Shown: positions 1 to 12,408, counted from the first letter of the stretch. The stretch: 64,000 nt of DNA from Pegea sp. RAD2-039 (GCA_034620365.1 JAQGEQ010000158.1:1-64000), one strand, 5' to 3'. Numbers and translations are program-made. Notes: generated by a model from the letters alone, not told the origin.

Positions 1-887
1 TTATTTTTACAATTTTAATATAAATTTGTTGTTGATAAACAATGTGTTTTTATAAAGGTTTAAATAAAACATTTTGTATCAAAAATTTGTTTACTCATTA
101 AATAACTTACAAGTTAAAAACTTTTTAAACAAACTTCTTTTTCATTTTATTTTAATTATTTATCTTTTAATTAGTTTAAAATTTTCTATCTCGTTTACAT
201 TTCTAGGACAACAACCAACAGACTTTATCGTTTTTGCTTAATTCTGTTTTTGTTTAAATGAAAACTAATTTACAATTAAAGGACAATCAATCCAAATTTC
301 TAAAATATTACACTTGAAACCTTTGTTAGTTTAAACTAACTTCTTTATAAAAATTTGTAATTTTCTTTTAGTTGTAAACTTCAGTAAAACAAGTTTTAAG
401 AAATTTAATTCTAGGGTATAAAAGAAATTGTTGAAAAATTCTTTCTTAATGTTAGTCAGCAATCAAATACTATAAAAGCTTTCTTAAACATTTTATAAAT
501 CAATTTTTGTTTACAGACTTCTTTATTTATATTAGCTTAGTTGCTTTGTGTTTTGATTCTAATGAAAATATTATATTTTCATTTAAAATAAAAAAAATAA
601 AAATTGCTATTTCAGATTTAGAATAACACCATAACAACAATTTTTTCAATAACAATATCAGTAAAGTATACATAATGTTTGAACAAATTGCAAAAAAAAA
701 CAAGTTTTAAAAGTTTTTTTTATGGTGGAGATTTGTGAAAAAAAATTAATGGTTTGTTTAAATTTAAGTTGGTTACAATCTTAATAAAATATCAGATCTT
801 AATTTTGGTAAAACGTTGATCTAACAACTTTTGTAAAGAGATAAAATTTAAATTTCATTTGGAATTTACTATACAAACTAATGCAGG
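1..887 (+). repeat. Long direct repeat, copy 1 (R1)
   Basis: This segment is nearly identical to 37840-38726 in the same orientation, with an offset of 37839 and only scattered substitutions and short indels. Part of it also occurs inverted at about 62960-63590. In the 37840 copy the repeat follows directly after a conserved 30-bp box at 37806-37835, so that box probably lies just upstream of the window start. No plausible coding frame is present. It is AT-rich noncoding DNA, part of the mosaic repeat family that fills the second half of the window. Confidence 0.85.
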
Positions 888-954
888 TTCATTATTTAGT
901 ATCTTATATTGATATTGAATCTTTATTTGAATTAAAAGTTGTAAAGTTTTTATT

Positions 955-1500
955 GACAGAAACTTTTTAAAGCAAAGTCAATTGAAATTGAATTATAATT
1001 TTAAATGTTGCTTTTTTAAAAAGTAGTGTCCAGTACCCAAAAATACTTTTGAATAGTTGTATTTAAATTTTATATTGTAGTGTTAAACTTAATTACTTTT
1101 ACCTATACTACCATCTCATTTTAGAGTGACAAATGTTTTTTTACGTTAAAATTAGTGAAATATAAGTAATTAAGTTATAGTAATATAATATAGATATAAT
1201 ATAGTAAATTAGTAAATAAAATTTAGTTCTGGATTACTAAAAACTGTTTCTTCAATTGTTTCATCTGCAGTTTAATTGCAGATAAATGCAGAGAAAAAGC
1301 ATATTTAGTAAGATAATTTAACAAAATATAAATTAAAAGTGGCTGAATCAGGCTTTTCACTATCTAAATAAGACGATTTTCTAAAAATTTTTAATATTCC
1401 AATTAATTTTTTTTTAATTATAAAAACTAAACATCAAATTAATTTACAAACAATAAAATTAAATACTCTTTTTCGTAAGCTATTACTATATTTGTATATA
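955..1500 (+). repeat. Direct repeat, copy 1 (R2)
   Basis: About 545 bp that recurs in the same orientation at 46975-47575. Shared landmarks are TTGAAATTGAATTATAATTT, AGTAGTGTCC, CTCATTTTAGAGTGAC and AGTGGCTGAATCAGGC. The copy at 47 kb has an extra AT-rich insertion near 47220-47270. A stem-loop at 1263-1283 (ATCTGCA, 7-nt loop, TGCAGAT) is kept in both copies. No coding potential is evident. Confidence 0.8.
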
Positions 1501-4480
1501 CATTTAATTTTTCATAATAAAATTTTTTAAAATTATAAAATGTGCTTCAAATTTCTTATAATCACTACTTATCACAGTACTACAAGATTTTAACCTGCAA
1601 AATTGTAACTTTATAAAATTATTTGAAATAAAAGGAGAAGTTCAATCATTCCTGAATACATTTGGAGCGAACGAATCAATTGTTTTTGTTTGAACATTGA
1701 CATTTAAGTCATAAACATTTTATTTGCATTTATCACTTTAGTTATATAGCATTTTTCTTTATTAATCTCAATTCTATTTATATTTACATTTGAAACTAAA
1801 CACAAGATAAATTTTATTTTTGTTTAATTTAAATATTAGATATAACTTTTATTTTAAATAAAAGTCGAATGAATTTACTGAAAAATTGTAGTATCGAGTT
1901 TTTGTAAAAATAAAAAATTGTATATTTTGTTAGATGTGTTTTTGCAAAAATAAAATGATTAATCTAGAATTAAATATAAATTTTTAACCATTTATTAAAT
2001 TTTAGATATATAGCCAATTCAATCTGAAATATTCTATTTAAATATAATATATAAATATCGTATTGCAGATTCTTCAAAACTATTAAAAACAAAATACATG
2101 CAATTGAAGAAATTGTAGCAAAATTTCTATAAATCACTAGATTAAGTTGTGCGTTAATCTAAATTAATTAATCTAAATTAATGTATTTAATAAATCAGTT
2201 AAATTGTATAAAAAAAGTTATTTTTCATAATAAATAGGCTAGGTCAAAGTGCTTCGGATAGATCTATTTTTCTTAAATAATGAAGCCTCTTAAATACTTA
2301 TTAACTAAAATTTTTTTGCGTCAAACCAAAATCAAAACTAATTTGTTTTGATTTTTTTTCATTAATAAAAAATGCCGGGCATATTGCCATATGTTTGTAA
2401 TTTAAATTTATTCTCTACGCCACAAACTTTATACTGAAACAACTTTACAAATACTTTTTAATGCAGTGAACATTTACTTTTTATCAGATATAATATTTCA
2501 AGGAATAAACAACATTTTGGAGTTGAATAAATTTCAACAAATAATAAAATACTAATAATGTTGACGTGGGCAGTTTAAACTTTCAATTTTGTCGTCAGTT
2601 TAAATGTCCTATTCCGAAGCTACTTGTATTTTTTTATTGATATTAACATTTTTGTGGCTTAAATGTGGAAAGCAGCTTAGAAATTTTATTTTAAATTATA
2701 ATGTTTTCAAACCCATCAGAAATTTCTCTATCTGTTGATATCAAAGATCTAGAAAACTCAGGTTTTTAAACTGACACAACAGATTGATTTTAAATGCTTA
2801 ATTTTCATAAATATCAATTTCATTAATTTTTTTACTAAAGTAAATTCCTATAGTTTACTGCATTTTAACAAACTAAATTAACAATTATAAATTAACTATA
2901 TCAACTTTTATGCCACACTACAAACGTTCTTCTTTAATGAATTAATTTTTCAGAATTGTTAGAAATTTCAGTTTTGCATCTAAAGAAGAATTACTTGAAA
3001 CAAATAATTTAATTATAGAAATGTATACTTGAAGTTATTTATACCGCAGGAGTAATAGTATTTGAAAAAGATGATTTATGCTTAATGTCGCTTTGTAAAT
3101 ATTTTTGTTTATTCATAAATCTTCAAAAAACAATTATTTCTTGTTGAGTTATAAAACTTTACATAAAATAATCAAACATAGATTTATTGGAAAATCAGAA
3201 ATCTAACGGTTAAATATGTTTGGATTTTTTTAAGTTACTTAATAGCATAAAAACAAATATAAATTTGATTATTATTAGTTAATTATTTAGTTTTATTTTA
3301 CAAGAAATTTATTATTTCTAATTGAACTTTGGATTACAAGAGAGAAAAACAATTACAAATTCATTTTTGGTTTGTTTCTGATTTCTCTTAGAATATATTT
3401 ATCACTTTTAAATAAACTAAATAAACACTTTTAATAAACTTATTTGTTTTAGCGCAAAAGTAAACTAAATTCTTATTACAACAGCTGCTTATTTATAGCT
3501 AAACATTGTTGATTAGTAACACAGCGTGATAACATGATACAACAAACTGATTTTTAATTGGCAACCTTAGTTGTGTTTAAGTATATGACAGGCAATTCAA
3601 TTTCTTTTAAATGTTTAAATATGAAATATCAACATTACTTGAAGCTTATAACACAGACTGCAAGCAAATAAATTTACTAAAACAAACAAATAGCATTCAA
3701 AAGATAATTTGTTGTATAAATTACAGCTTTTTAAGAGTATCTGTCAGTTAAGATTAAATTGTTCTGTTCTTAGCATTAAAAAATGAATAATTTTGTTTTG
3801 GAGTATACAAGATTAGCTTTGCTGGTGACACAGAACCACGTCATATATGACATATAATTTTCTCGTCCCTAATCTCATTACAAGCAAATTTCCTTTAGAA
3901 ATTTATTATAAACACTACCGAGAAATATTGACTTAATCAATATTCATTTGCTTTTTGAAAACAACAATAATCAACAAGCTGCTTAATTCAGCAGAAATTA
4001 ACATTAAACTTCTGTTGTTATTATAAATTTCTGTTCCTTGTTTGTTTATAGAAGGCTTTTCTTAAATATTATGGGCAATGTGTCAAACTGTTTTACAAAC
4101 AGAAATTTATTCTTTTTGATTCTAAAGTATTTAAAATCAAATATAATGTTTAAAAACATAAAAATAAGTTTGTCTTAAGGTATTTTGCTACAATATTTCT
4201 GGTAAGTGTTAATTATGATATGTTTTTAGATAAAATGATTTAAAAGCACAAAAAATTAGTTAGCCATTTAAATGAAAATATTCACAATAGAATAAATTTC
4301 AAAAAAAAATGGTTTAAATTTAAATTCATTAAAATGAGAACAAAAGTGAAATAGCAAGTTTTTATTTAAACGAGTTTAAAACATATAATGTTTTTAATAA
4401 CTTTTTTCTTGAACACAATTATCAACTACTACAAGAGATTGTTAAAATGCTTTAAACTTTGAATTTTTTCAGTTACAGTT
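1501..4480. other. AT-rich noncoding stretch
   Basis: Nearly 3 kb of AT-rich DNA dense in stop codons on both strands. I see no RNA gene, no long frame and no strong repeat match elsewhere in the window. A possible regulatory detail is CACGTCATATATGACA near 3838, a half-CRE beside a short palindrome. Confidence 0.5.
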
Positions 4481-4554
4481 TGGATTATGATGATGACGTA
4501 GACAATTCAGATTAGTCTTAAAAGTAAATTCATACACATATGACTAGTTAATAG

Positions 4555-4654
4555 TGACGTCATTAGTGCTATCATCACTTCAAATGTTTTATGAAGATGA
4601 ACTGATGACGTTATTTTTACTATCGTAATGTAGTAATGAATTTTATCATCACAT

Positions 4655-4751
<97 letters not shown>

Positions 4752-4901
4752 CATGAAGATGATGATGATGATGATGAAGATGATGAAGATGATGAAGATG
4801 ATGATGATGATGAAGATGAAGATGAAGATGAATATGAAGATGAAGATGAAGATGATGAAGATGACGATGAAGATGAAGATGAAGATGAAGATGAAGATGA
4901 A

Positions 4902-4944
<43 letters not shown>

Positions 4945-5576
4945 TTGATGATGATGATGATGATGATGATGAAGATGATGATGATGACGTCACTCAATCC
5001 TACCCGTTTATCAGTGTATCAGTTGTTGGTTAAAAATTTGCTTTTACTTCTTTTTCATCAAAGTTGATGACGTTAAATTTGTTCGCAATATAATCTTAAG
5101 ATCTTTTTAAATCTTTCGCCATCTGTAGCTTGTCTAAACTTCTTCTTGATGACGTCACTACAGGTAACCATACCACGAGATCAAATAACTTCATCACCAT
5201 ATATGACTTTCTCAGAAAACAATAATCATGTGACGTCATAGTAAAAACCAAATATCAGTGATGTCATCAACTCTTGAACTGGCGACATCATCATTCTTTT
5301 CAGACTAGTTTGAATGCTTGATGCTGATGACGTCATGATCTGTTTGTGAGTTTGTCGTTTAATATTGATGATGACGTCACCAGTGGTTTTGTGACATCAT
5401 CAAATCATAAACAACTTCATACTCAACGACTTTGACAAAATATTAAAATGAAGTCATCATCATCAAGTGACGTCATCATCACACGTCAATGTCTCTTCTC
5501 AATGTTTGGATCATTTTCATGATCTTCTTCTTTTCTTTTCTCATAGCAACATCCAACAAGTAAGTTTGTGACGTCA
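4555..5576. promoter_or_regulatory. Cluster of eight TGACGTCA (CRE-type) octamers
   Basis: Perfect TGACGTCA palindromes lie at 4555, 4985, 5150, 5231, 5328, 5372, 5468 and 5569 (first base). Near matches such as TGACGTTA (4605, 5066) and TGATGTCATCA (about 5260) lie between them. The octamer is the consensus site of CREB/ATF-type bZIP factors. Chance expectation for one kb of this composition is far below one. The sites flank a GAT microsatellite and several are extended as GATGACGTCATC, so some may derive from that repeat. An enhancer, a promoter or a satellite remnant are all possible; no downstream gene is recognised. Confidence 0.5.
4655..4986 (+). repeat. GAT/GAA trinucleotide microsatellite
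   Basis: About 330 bp of (GAT)n with a central (GATGAA)n section and few interruptions (CAT, TAT, GAC, GTT, read in the GAT phase). It creates long low-complexity frames of Met/Lys, Ile/Phe, Ser or Asp/Glu that should not be taken as genes. The Asp/Glu phase stays open from about 4630 to 5032 but has no ATG before the repeat. Confidence 0.95.
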
Positions 5577-6395
5577 TCACATCAAAAAGCTTTCATCATT
5601 TATTTGTACAAGTTGAGGATTGATGAAGAGTAGATTATGTCTCCAATTCTTTGACTATCATCTCTTTTGATCTAATAATTTTCAAAACAAAAGTCAATTT
5701 TAATAATTACATTCTCCTTTTTAAGGTTGGTTTGTTAAGAACTGTTAGAAAATGGTTTCCTTTGACAACATTTTTAAATTATTATTTTTTTTTGCTTTTT
5801 AGTACTTGTTTCTTTTTAAATTATAATTTTCAAAAAATTTTCAAAAGACAAGGTCGAGAGATGGTTTGAATATAATTTTGAATTCTAAATAATTTTAATC
5901 GAAACGTGGCGAAGTATCGTAAAAACAAATCATTAAATTTAGTTTCTATTCGTTTTTAAATTAGCTTTTAATTTAATGCAAAATAAACATTAATTTATTT
6001 TTTACAAAAAGTTTATAGAATACTAGAAATAACAAATTTTATAAAACAACTAATTGAAATAATAAATTTATTACAAAATTACAAATGGTGAATTTTCATT
6101 GTAAAAGCTCGGCAGAAAACGGTCATATAGGATTTGCTATGTGTGATAATATTAAAGATAAAGTAAGAGAAAGTGAGACGCAAAGAAACTAATCGAGCAA
6201 CACACAGTGAAATGCAAAATAAAAAACAGTTCAAATTTCTCTCTTTTTTTGAAGCTAGTTTTTCTTCTCTCCTCTTCAGTTTATTTGGAAAAGAAACCAC
6301 CGTTTAGAACAAGAAAATATGATATATTTAATCTTTTAAATACGTTGTGTTATTGAATATATTTTCAAAAGTTAATATTAATGACGAGAGTTTAA
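5577..6395. other. AT-rich noncoding stretch
   Basis: No gene is supported here. The short frames at 5651-5869 (+) and 6079-6300 (-) are rich in Phe, Leu, Ile and Lys, as random translation of AT-rich DNA would be. No recognisable domain was seen. Confidence 0.5.
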
Positions 6396-6581
6396 AATAA
6401 GATATTTGCAGAACGTCAATTTGTTGATAAAGTTAATCGACACATTGTCGATTTCCAAATTAACAAATGTTACTGCGGAGGTTCACTAGCAGAGGAAAGT
6501 AGTGACAAATTCCAACAATTAGTTCCCTGTCTTATGAAATTCTTTCGATCTAGTATTTGTCAGGAAGAAAGTATTTTTTAA
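6396..6581 (+). CDS. Possible terminal exon of an unknown gene (weak)
   Basis: This plus-strand frame is open for about 61 codons and ends in TAA at 6579-6581. It has no useful ATG near its start, but a plausible 3' splice site (ATATTTGCAG, ending 6411) lies just inside it, so a terminal exon beginning at 6412 would fit. The translated part has ordinary protein composition (for example KCYCGGSLAEESSDKF, then QQLVPCLMKFF) instead of the Phe/Ile/Asn/Lys bias of neighbouring frames, and the local GC is higher than in the flanks. It also holds a perfect inverted repeat AATCGACA-CAT-TGTCGATT at 6435-6453. I recognise no family. A chance frame in a slightly GC-richer patch is the main alternative. 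Confidence 0.17.
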   Translation, partial: NKIFAERQFVDKVNRHIVDFQINKCYCGGSLAEESSDKFQQLVPCLMKFFRSSICQEESIF

Positions 6582-7190
6582 CTTTTATTTTTCTCTATTA
6601 GTTTCATTTTCAAAAAATTTGAGACGTTTTTTTAATTCTGTGACATCAATCTTATAGAAGATTAAATCTTACTTCTAGGTGCAAAATACGTTTTATTTAA
6701 TAATTTTCAAGTAATTCTTTAAAACTAAACATAAAAAAATTACTTTTTTTATGAAGCTAGTTGTATGAGTTTGAATAAAAACTTTTACAAATTTTAAAAA
6801 ACAAAGTCTTTCAGGTTCAAAGTCTATCAGCTAGCCTATTTATTTAACAGATCTAAGAATACAAAAATTTTAATTTTATTAAGTTTGAAAATAAAAATAT
6901 TGTAGCGACATCTTGTGTTTAGAAAATAAATAGAATTATGCAATTACATTTTACAATCACTTAAATGTATTCCTTATGAGAACATGCAATATTGAAGCAA
7001 TCAAAACAATGTTTTCAAGTTCAATGATTTGAAAAATTGTTTAATTATTTTTTAACAACAAATTTTCTTCATGTTTAGATAGGACAATAGATAAGAATGT
7101 TGTAGACTTACTTATAGCTTTTTTAGTTATTTCCAAACTGTAAGCTTAGTTAAGAAAATAATCCGAAAACAATTTGCTGATATTATTAAA
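6582..7190. other. AT-rich noncoding stretch
   Basis: No coding, RNA or repeat signal strong enough to name. It lies between the possible exon and the start of the 7-18 kb repeat array. Confidence 0.45.
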
Positions 7191-7865
7191 GGTCTTATAA
7201 TACAATAAAAGACATTATTAGCTAATTTTAATCAGATTTTTTTTAATTCTAAAAGAAACTATAGAAAGTAAACAAGTATATTTTTTTATTCATTTGCAAA
7301 TTCTAAACGTTTGTGTTTTTATTATGTTTATGTCAATATCTTTCTATAGAAAAATAATTAATTTAAATTATATCGTAATATTTTATACAAAATAGTAATT
7401 ACACTAATGAGCTACAAATCATTTGAAACGCTTAATAACAAGAATTTATGTTATCTGAGTGTATTGGCTTCATTATTTAGGTTTTTATCAATTTTAAGCG
7501 ACGCTGGTATAAATAAATCATAACTAATATACTTCTTTTTCATAAATCTAATGGTTTGTTGTGTAATTGTCGTCATTTTACCTTTGATGAATGTCTGAAG
7601 CTAGTATTGATCAGCTAAGGCTAAAATAAGATAAAACGCAAGAAACACTAAAACATAATTCCCTGAAACATTATATTTACTTTTAAAGGATCAAGTTGAA
7701 GTGAAAATGGTTTTAAAAATATTTACAATTTAACATTTGCGTGAAAGTCATGAACAATTATTTTAAATAAGCTCACAAATACAAGGCAAACACGTTGTTA
7801 TATAAAGAACCTAATGTTTACGATGTTATCAGTCTCTGATTACAAGGATGTGAATTACTGAGAAA

Positions 7866-7928
7866 TTTGAAAACTGATACTGTCGGTTGCATTTAACAAA
7901 AAGATTTATTCTATTTAATGATATAAAA
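7866..7928 (+). promoter_or_regulatory. Array box plus TATA-like word, unit A
   Basis: The 32-bp box at 7866-7897 (one substitution, GTCGG for GTCAG) is followed after 24 bp by TATAAAA at 7922-7928. The layout resembles a proximal element plus TATA box, as in snRNA-type promoters, but no transcript is known. Confidence 0.35.
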
Positions 7929-9416
7929 CTATGCAATGAGCTTGTTCTTTTCTTTCATATGTGGTGTCATTCTTTGATAATTAAACTCTAAATGACACTG
8001 TCTTCAGTAAAGAAAAATGTAGAATGCTTTATTTATATATTTTCACATTTTTTTTTATTTTTTCGTTGTTTTGATGTCATACTACTTTAAAGAAGTACAT
8101 AATCTTATTTGTTTTCACTTAACGCTACTACATTCAATAATAATAATAAATAATAATAATAATAAATAATTACTGCAGAAAACAGTTTGCTAAAACTTAT
8201 AAAAATAGCCCTAACTAAGATAAAAATTCTTTTTTATCTGTATGTAAAAATCATTTTTATGAGGTGAAATAAACTAACCTTAATTTGTTTTCGTTTATAC
8301 CATAATAAATTTTTTGTAATCTTGTTATTTACAAAACTGATTTAAGTTTTGGAATAAAAATGCTTTAAATATAAATACTACCAAATGTTTCATTTATTAA
8401 AAATTATTTTCTTCTGTATGGATAATTTCAAATTCATTCAAAAAGTTCTCTTTTATTAAATAACAAGCACTGTAAAGTCGTTCTTCAAATTTAACTAATC
8501 ATTGTATTAAGTCTAATGGTTGCTGTACTTAGTAACCAAATAAGTTATAATATATAAAATATATTTATATAAATAAATTTCTTATTTCAAAATTTTTGTG
8601 GTTTTGTTAATTAAACTTTAAATGACACTGTCGGCAGTACACAAATATGTAAAATGATTCATTTATATATTTTCACATTTTTTCAGTTTTCGTTGTGTTG
8701 ATGTTATCATGCTACTTTAAAGTAGTACATAATCTTATTTGTTTTCACTTTACGCTACCATTGTAACTTTTATAATATAAAAAGCTTTTTATAAAAGTGT
8801 TGTTAAAATTAAATTAAATTCTTTTTGTTTGAACGTCGACATTTCAATCATAAATTATTTAGTCACATTACAAATTTTAAATAATGTATTATTTTTTCTG
8901 TAATAATTTCATTTTCAATTATAGCTCAGTTTATTTTAGTTTTTCATTCAAGCATTGGAAATTGTTAATCTTTTTATTAGAATTACTTTGAGTTTAAATA
9001 AATTTTTTTATTAATATTAATGTTTTTGTTTACACAAGATTTGAAAATTTTCAAAACGTTTTTATTCAAATAATATTAATAAATCTAGTGATAATAATAA
9101 ATACAATTCAAAAAAGATTTGGAAAGTATTCCAACTGCTTTAAGGTAACAGTTGGTTTTCATAACAATTTTTTGCAAATGTAAACAGCTTGTTGAAAAAT
9201 GTTCTACAAATTTTAAATGCCTTTCGGCGGTTTCAAAGCATCAAGTTGGAGTGAACAAGGTTTTAAACATTATTATAATTTACCATTTGCGTTAAAAGTA
9301 TGAACAATTATTCTAAATGAGCTAACAAACACGAGGCAAACACGTTGTTATATAAAGCACCTAATTTATTACGATGTTATCAGTCCTTGATTATAAGGTT
9401 GTGAATTAATGAGAAA

Positions 9417-9480
9417 TTTGAAGACTGATACTGTCAGTTGCATTTAACAAAAAATAGTTATTCTATTCAATGATATAAAA
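9417..9480 (+). promoter_or_regulatory. Array box plus TATA-like word, unit B
   Basis: Box at 9417-9448, spacer of 25 bp, then TATAAAA at 9474-9480. Downstream in this unit are a bulged stem-loop at 9570-9591 and the perfect 18-bp palindrome TACTACTTTAAAGTAGTA at 9633-9650. Confidence 0.35.
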
Positions 9481-9970
9481 GAGTACTGTGAGCTTGTTCT
9501 TTTCTTTCATGTGTTGTGTCATTTGTTTGTTCATTAAACTCTGAATGACACTGTCTTCAGTAAAGAAATATGTAGAATGATTCATTTACATATTTCCACA
9601 TTGGTTCTGTTTTCGTTGTGTTGAAGTCATCATACTACTTTAAAGTAGTACATAATCTTATTTGTTTTCACTTAACGCTACCATAATCAATAGTAATAAA
9701 TAATAATAATAAATAACTACTGCAGAAAACAATTTGCTAATACTTATAAAAATAGCAATAACTAAGATAAAAATTCACTTTGTAAAAATCATTTTTATGA
9801 GCTCAAATAAACTAATCTTAATTTGTTTTCGTCTATACCAAAAAAAAAAAATTTCAACTGCTTCAGTACAAATTAGAAAAATGAATAATATAATGATAAT
9901 GAAATAATTTCAAAACTTGATTTTAACAATTTATTAATTCATTAAACAGCAAAAATAATACGAAAAGTAA

Positions 9971-9998
9971 AAAACTACTTTTGTCAGTTGCGTTTAAT
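9971..9998 (+). promoter_or_regulatory. Degenerate array box, unit C
   Basis: Only TGTCAGTTGCGTTTAATCC is well kept. The 5' half has drifted and no clear TATA word follows. Unit H at 17697 shares the GCGTTTAATCC ending, so C and H form a subtype. Confidence 0.3.
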
Positions 9999-10524
9999 CC
10001 TAAAACTTATCTTCAAATTGATAGTATGTAACAATGTCCTAAGACTTTTCTACAATTTTTCATTTATATTTTTTTAAATTCTAACAGACGCTATCGAAAG
10101 TAAACAAGAATTTTCATTGAATCATTTGAAAATTCTAAAATTTTGTGCTTTTATTATGTTGATGTCATTATCTTTATCTAAAGAAATAACTAATTTACAT
10201 AATATCATATTTTATTATACAAGACAGTATTTACACTAATAAACTATAAACCATTTGCAATGTATAATAACAGGAATTTATGTTAAACGAGTTTATGGGC
10301 TTCATTATTCAGTTGCTTATCATTGTTCAGCGATACTGGTAAAACTAAATCGTAATTAACATACTTATTTTCATATATCTAAAGGTTTGTTGTGTAAACG
10401 TCGTCATTTTACTTTTGATGAATATATGAAGTTAGTATTGATAAGCTAATGCTACTATATATCAATGATATAAATTATTCTTCACTTATAGATGTTAGTA
10501 GAGATATTATTAAACTCTCTTGAT

Positions 10525-10600
10525 TTAATATTTAATCCAACATTCTTGATTTGGTTCTCAGTAAAGCTGACACGGTATAGACGATTTCATATATAAATCA
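10525..10600 (+). pseudogene. Possible LINE endonuclease-domain scrap
   Basis: In the frame beginning near 10540 the plus strand reads SNILDLVLSKADTV before a stop. This matches the usual LINE endonuclease segment around NTLDL; the intact LINE here has NTLDLLITSKPKN at residues 76-88 of the 825-aa part of its ORF2. It lies inside the array, in the same orientation as the fossil pieces at 16.9 and 18.7 kb. The match is very short, so it could be chance. Confidence 0.3.
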
Positions 10601-12072
10601 AAAAGACATGTTCATCTACAAGAGGCTGATAAAGTCATCTTTATGAATTAGACTTATAGTAATCCATAACAAATTTGGCTAAAAATAAGATTGAGAAGAT
10701 TTGAAATCATTTCTTTTGAGTATTTGTAGTTGGCCTTCATAGATAACCTGCCAATAGCAGATCTGTTTTTGAAGCAAGATCATTTATCAAAAGCAGTTTA
10801 AATAAAGTAAAAAGGTTTAATAAAATTTTTATCTTTTTCAAATTTATTATGTAAACATAAAATGTAAACATCTAATGTCAAAGAAGAAATAATCTTCTAG
10901 TAAGATATCATAAACATGTTTATAGTTTGACATTTGTGTGAAAAGCATTAAAAAAGTGTTTGAAATGAGACCACAAACACAAGGAAAGTATGCTGTCATA
11001 TAAGGCATTTAATTCGGTACCAGATAATCACAATTGATATGAAAATATATTTAGATGTTTAACTTTGAAAACTGATACTGTCAGTTGCATTTAACAAAAA
11101 GATCTCGCTTATTCAACGTTATAAAGAACGCTGTAGACTTATTTATTTCTTTCATATGTTGTTTCATTCTTTCGTTTTGTAAACTCTAAATGACACTGAC
11201 TTCAGTAAACAAATATGTAGAATGATTCATTTACATATTTCCCATTTTTTTGCTTTTGTGTGTTTTTATACTACACTAAAGAAGTACGTAATCTTATTTC
11301 TTTTCACTTAGCTATATCATAATGACATTTACGATAAACAATCTTTTTTAACAGTATTAGTAAAAAAAAATTCATTTGTTTTGTTTAAAAACCGACATTA
11401 AAAATATAAACATTTTATTTGCAGTTAAAACATTATTAACGTAGCATTGTTTCTGTAACAATTTTAATTCTACTTATAGTTAAAATTTGTAAGTTACCAA
11501 GGGTAAATGACGGCATTTTTCTAATATTAAAGAAATTTACTTAAGTGAATTATTTAATATTTCAAATTAAAAGAAGAAGCCGAATAATTTCCGTATACAT
11601 TGAACGTTTTTTTCTTATTCAGCTTAAAAGGTTGTACAATTTATTTTAAAAATATCTTTATTCATTTATAAAACCATAATACGATGTCAGTTTATATAGA
11701 ATTTATCTTTTTAAATAATTTAAATTAATCTGTTTCAACAGATTATACAGTTTTTGAAATATAAAAACCAATAGATTCAGTTAGATCAGAACATATATAT
11801 ATGCATAATATATGCACATATATATGTATAAGCAAGCTATCTACAGTAGAGTAACTTATTCACAAACAGTAAATTTGATTTAGTAAACTGAATGTAGACA
11901 AGTAAGTGTTAGATGTCTTTAACAAGTTTCCCCATGCAATTTTTAAACTTTTTGTAGACGATAAATTAGAAAATTAAGGAAATGCAAAAAAGTTAAAATA
12001 AATTTTTATTTCAATCCTGAAAAATTACATACTATTTTATAGGACTAAAGAACTTTTTGTTTAAAAAAGTAG
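10601..12072. other. Array spacer and unit D, noncoding
   Basis: No gene is seen. The segment holds unit D (box 11064-11095), a diverged copy of the array leader near 10910-11030, and an AT dinucleotide patch with dyad symmetry at about 11795-11830 (ATATATATGCAT and its mirror). Confidence 0.5.
11064..11126 (+). promoter_or_regulatory. Array box plus TATA-like word, unit D
   Basis: Box at 11064-11095, spacer of 24 bp, then TATAAAG at 11120-11126. The bulged stem-loop ATGTA-g-AATGA/TCATT-TACAT follows at 11215-11236. Confidence 0.35.
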
Positions 12073-12408
12073 GATTTTATATATTTAAAAGTTTCTCTTA
12101 CAAATCTTCTTACAAATTGTTGGTCATCTGACTGTAAGAGAATCAAACCGACAGCTTACACAATGCTTGCAATTGAATGTTATGAATATTTGGCCCGCTA
12201 TAACCTGTACTTTATAGCAAGAAAAACAATATAGTATAGACTACATCGGGACGAATTGAGACAGCTGCACCGAAAGAAAAATTTGGTTGTTATATCCGGT
12301 GTATTTAGTTTAATGTTTGTGGTCGGAAGTGATTGCATAAAATTCATTTTAATTTTTGTTGGATCCTTTTTGGTAATCGCCTTGTTAATTGACAAATTTG
12401 AAAACTGA
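12073..12408 (+). pseudogene. Possible broken coding segment with one in-frame TAG
   Basis: One plus-strand frame is open from 12073 to 12408 except for a single TAG at 12232-12234. The upstream 53 codons include TAYTMLAIECYEYLARYNL. The downstream 57 codons begin with a basic stretch (LHRDELRQLHRKKN) and continue with a strongly hydrophobic segment of about 40 residues, broken by one charged patch, that could form membrane helices (for example FLVIALLI). The segment is clearly richer in GC than its surroundings and ends exactly where the 2.13-kb tandem duplication begins. I recognise no family. A dead gene, a host exon pair (TATAG just after the stop is a possible acceptor) or a chance frame are all possible. 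A competing 65-codon minus-strand frame (12198-12395) looks less protein-like. Confidence 0.2.

Noticed and set aside
4620..5067. Long frames of poly-Met/Lys, poly-Ile/Phe and poly-Ser
   Set aside because: They are translations of the GAT/GAA microsatellite in different phases and strands, not genes.
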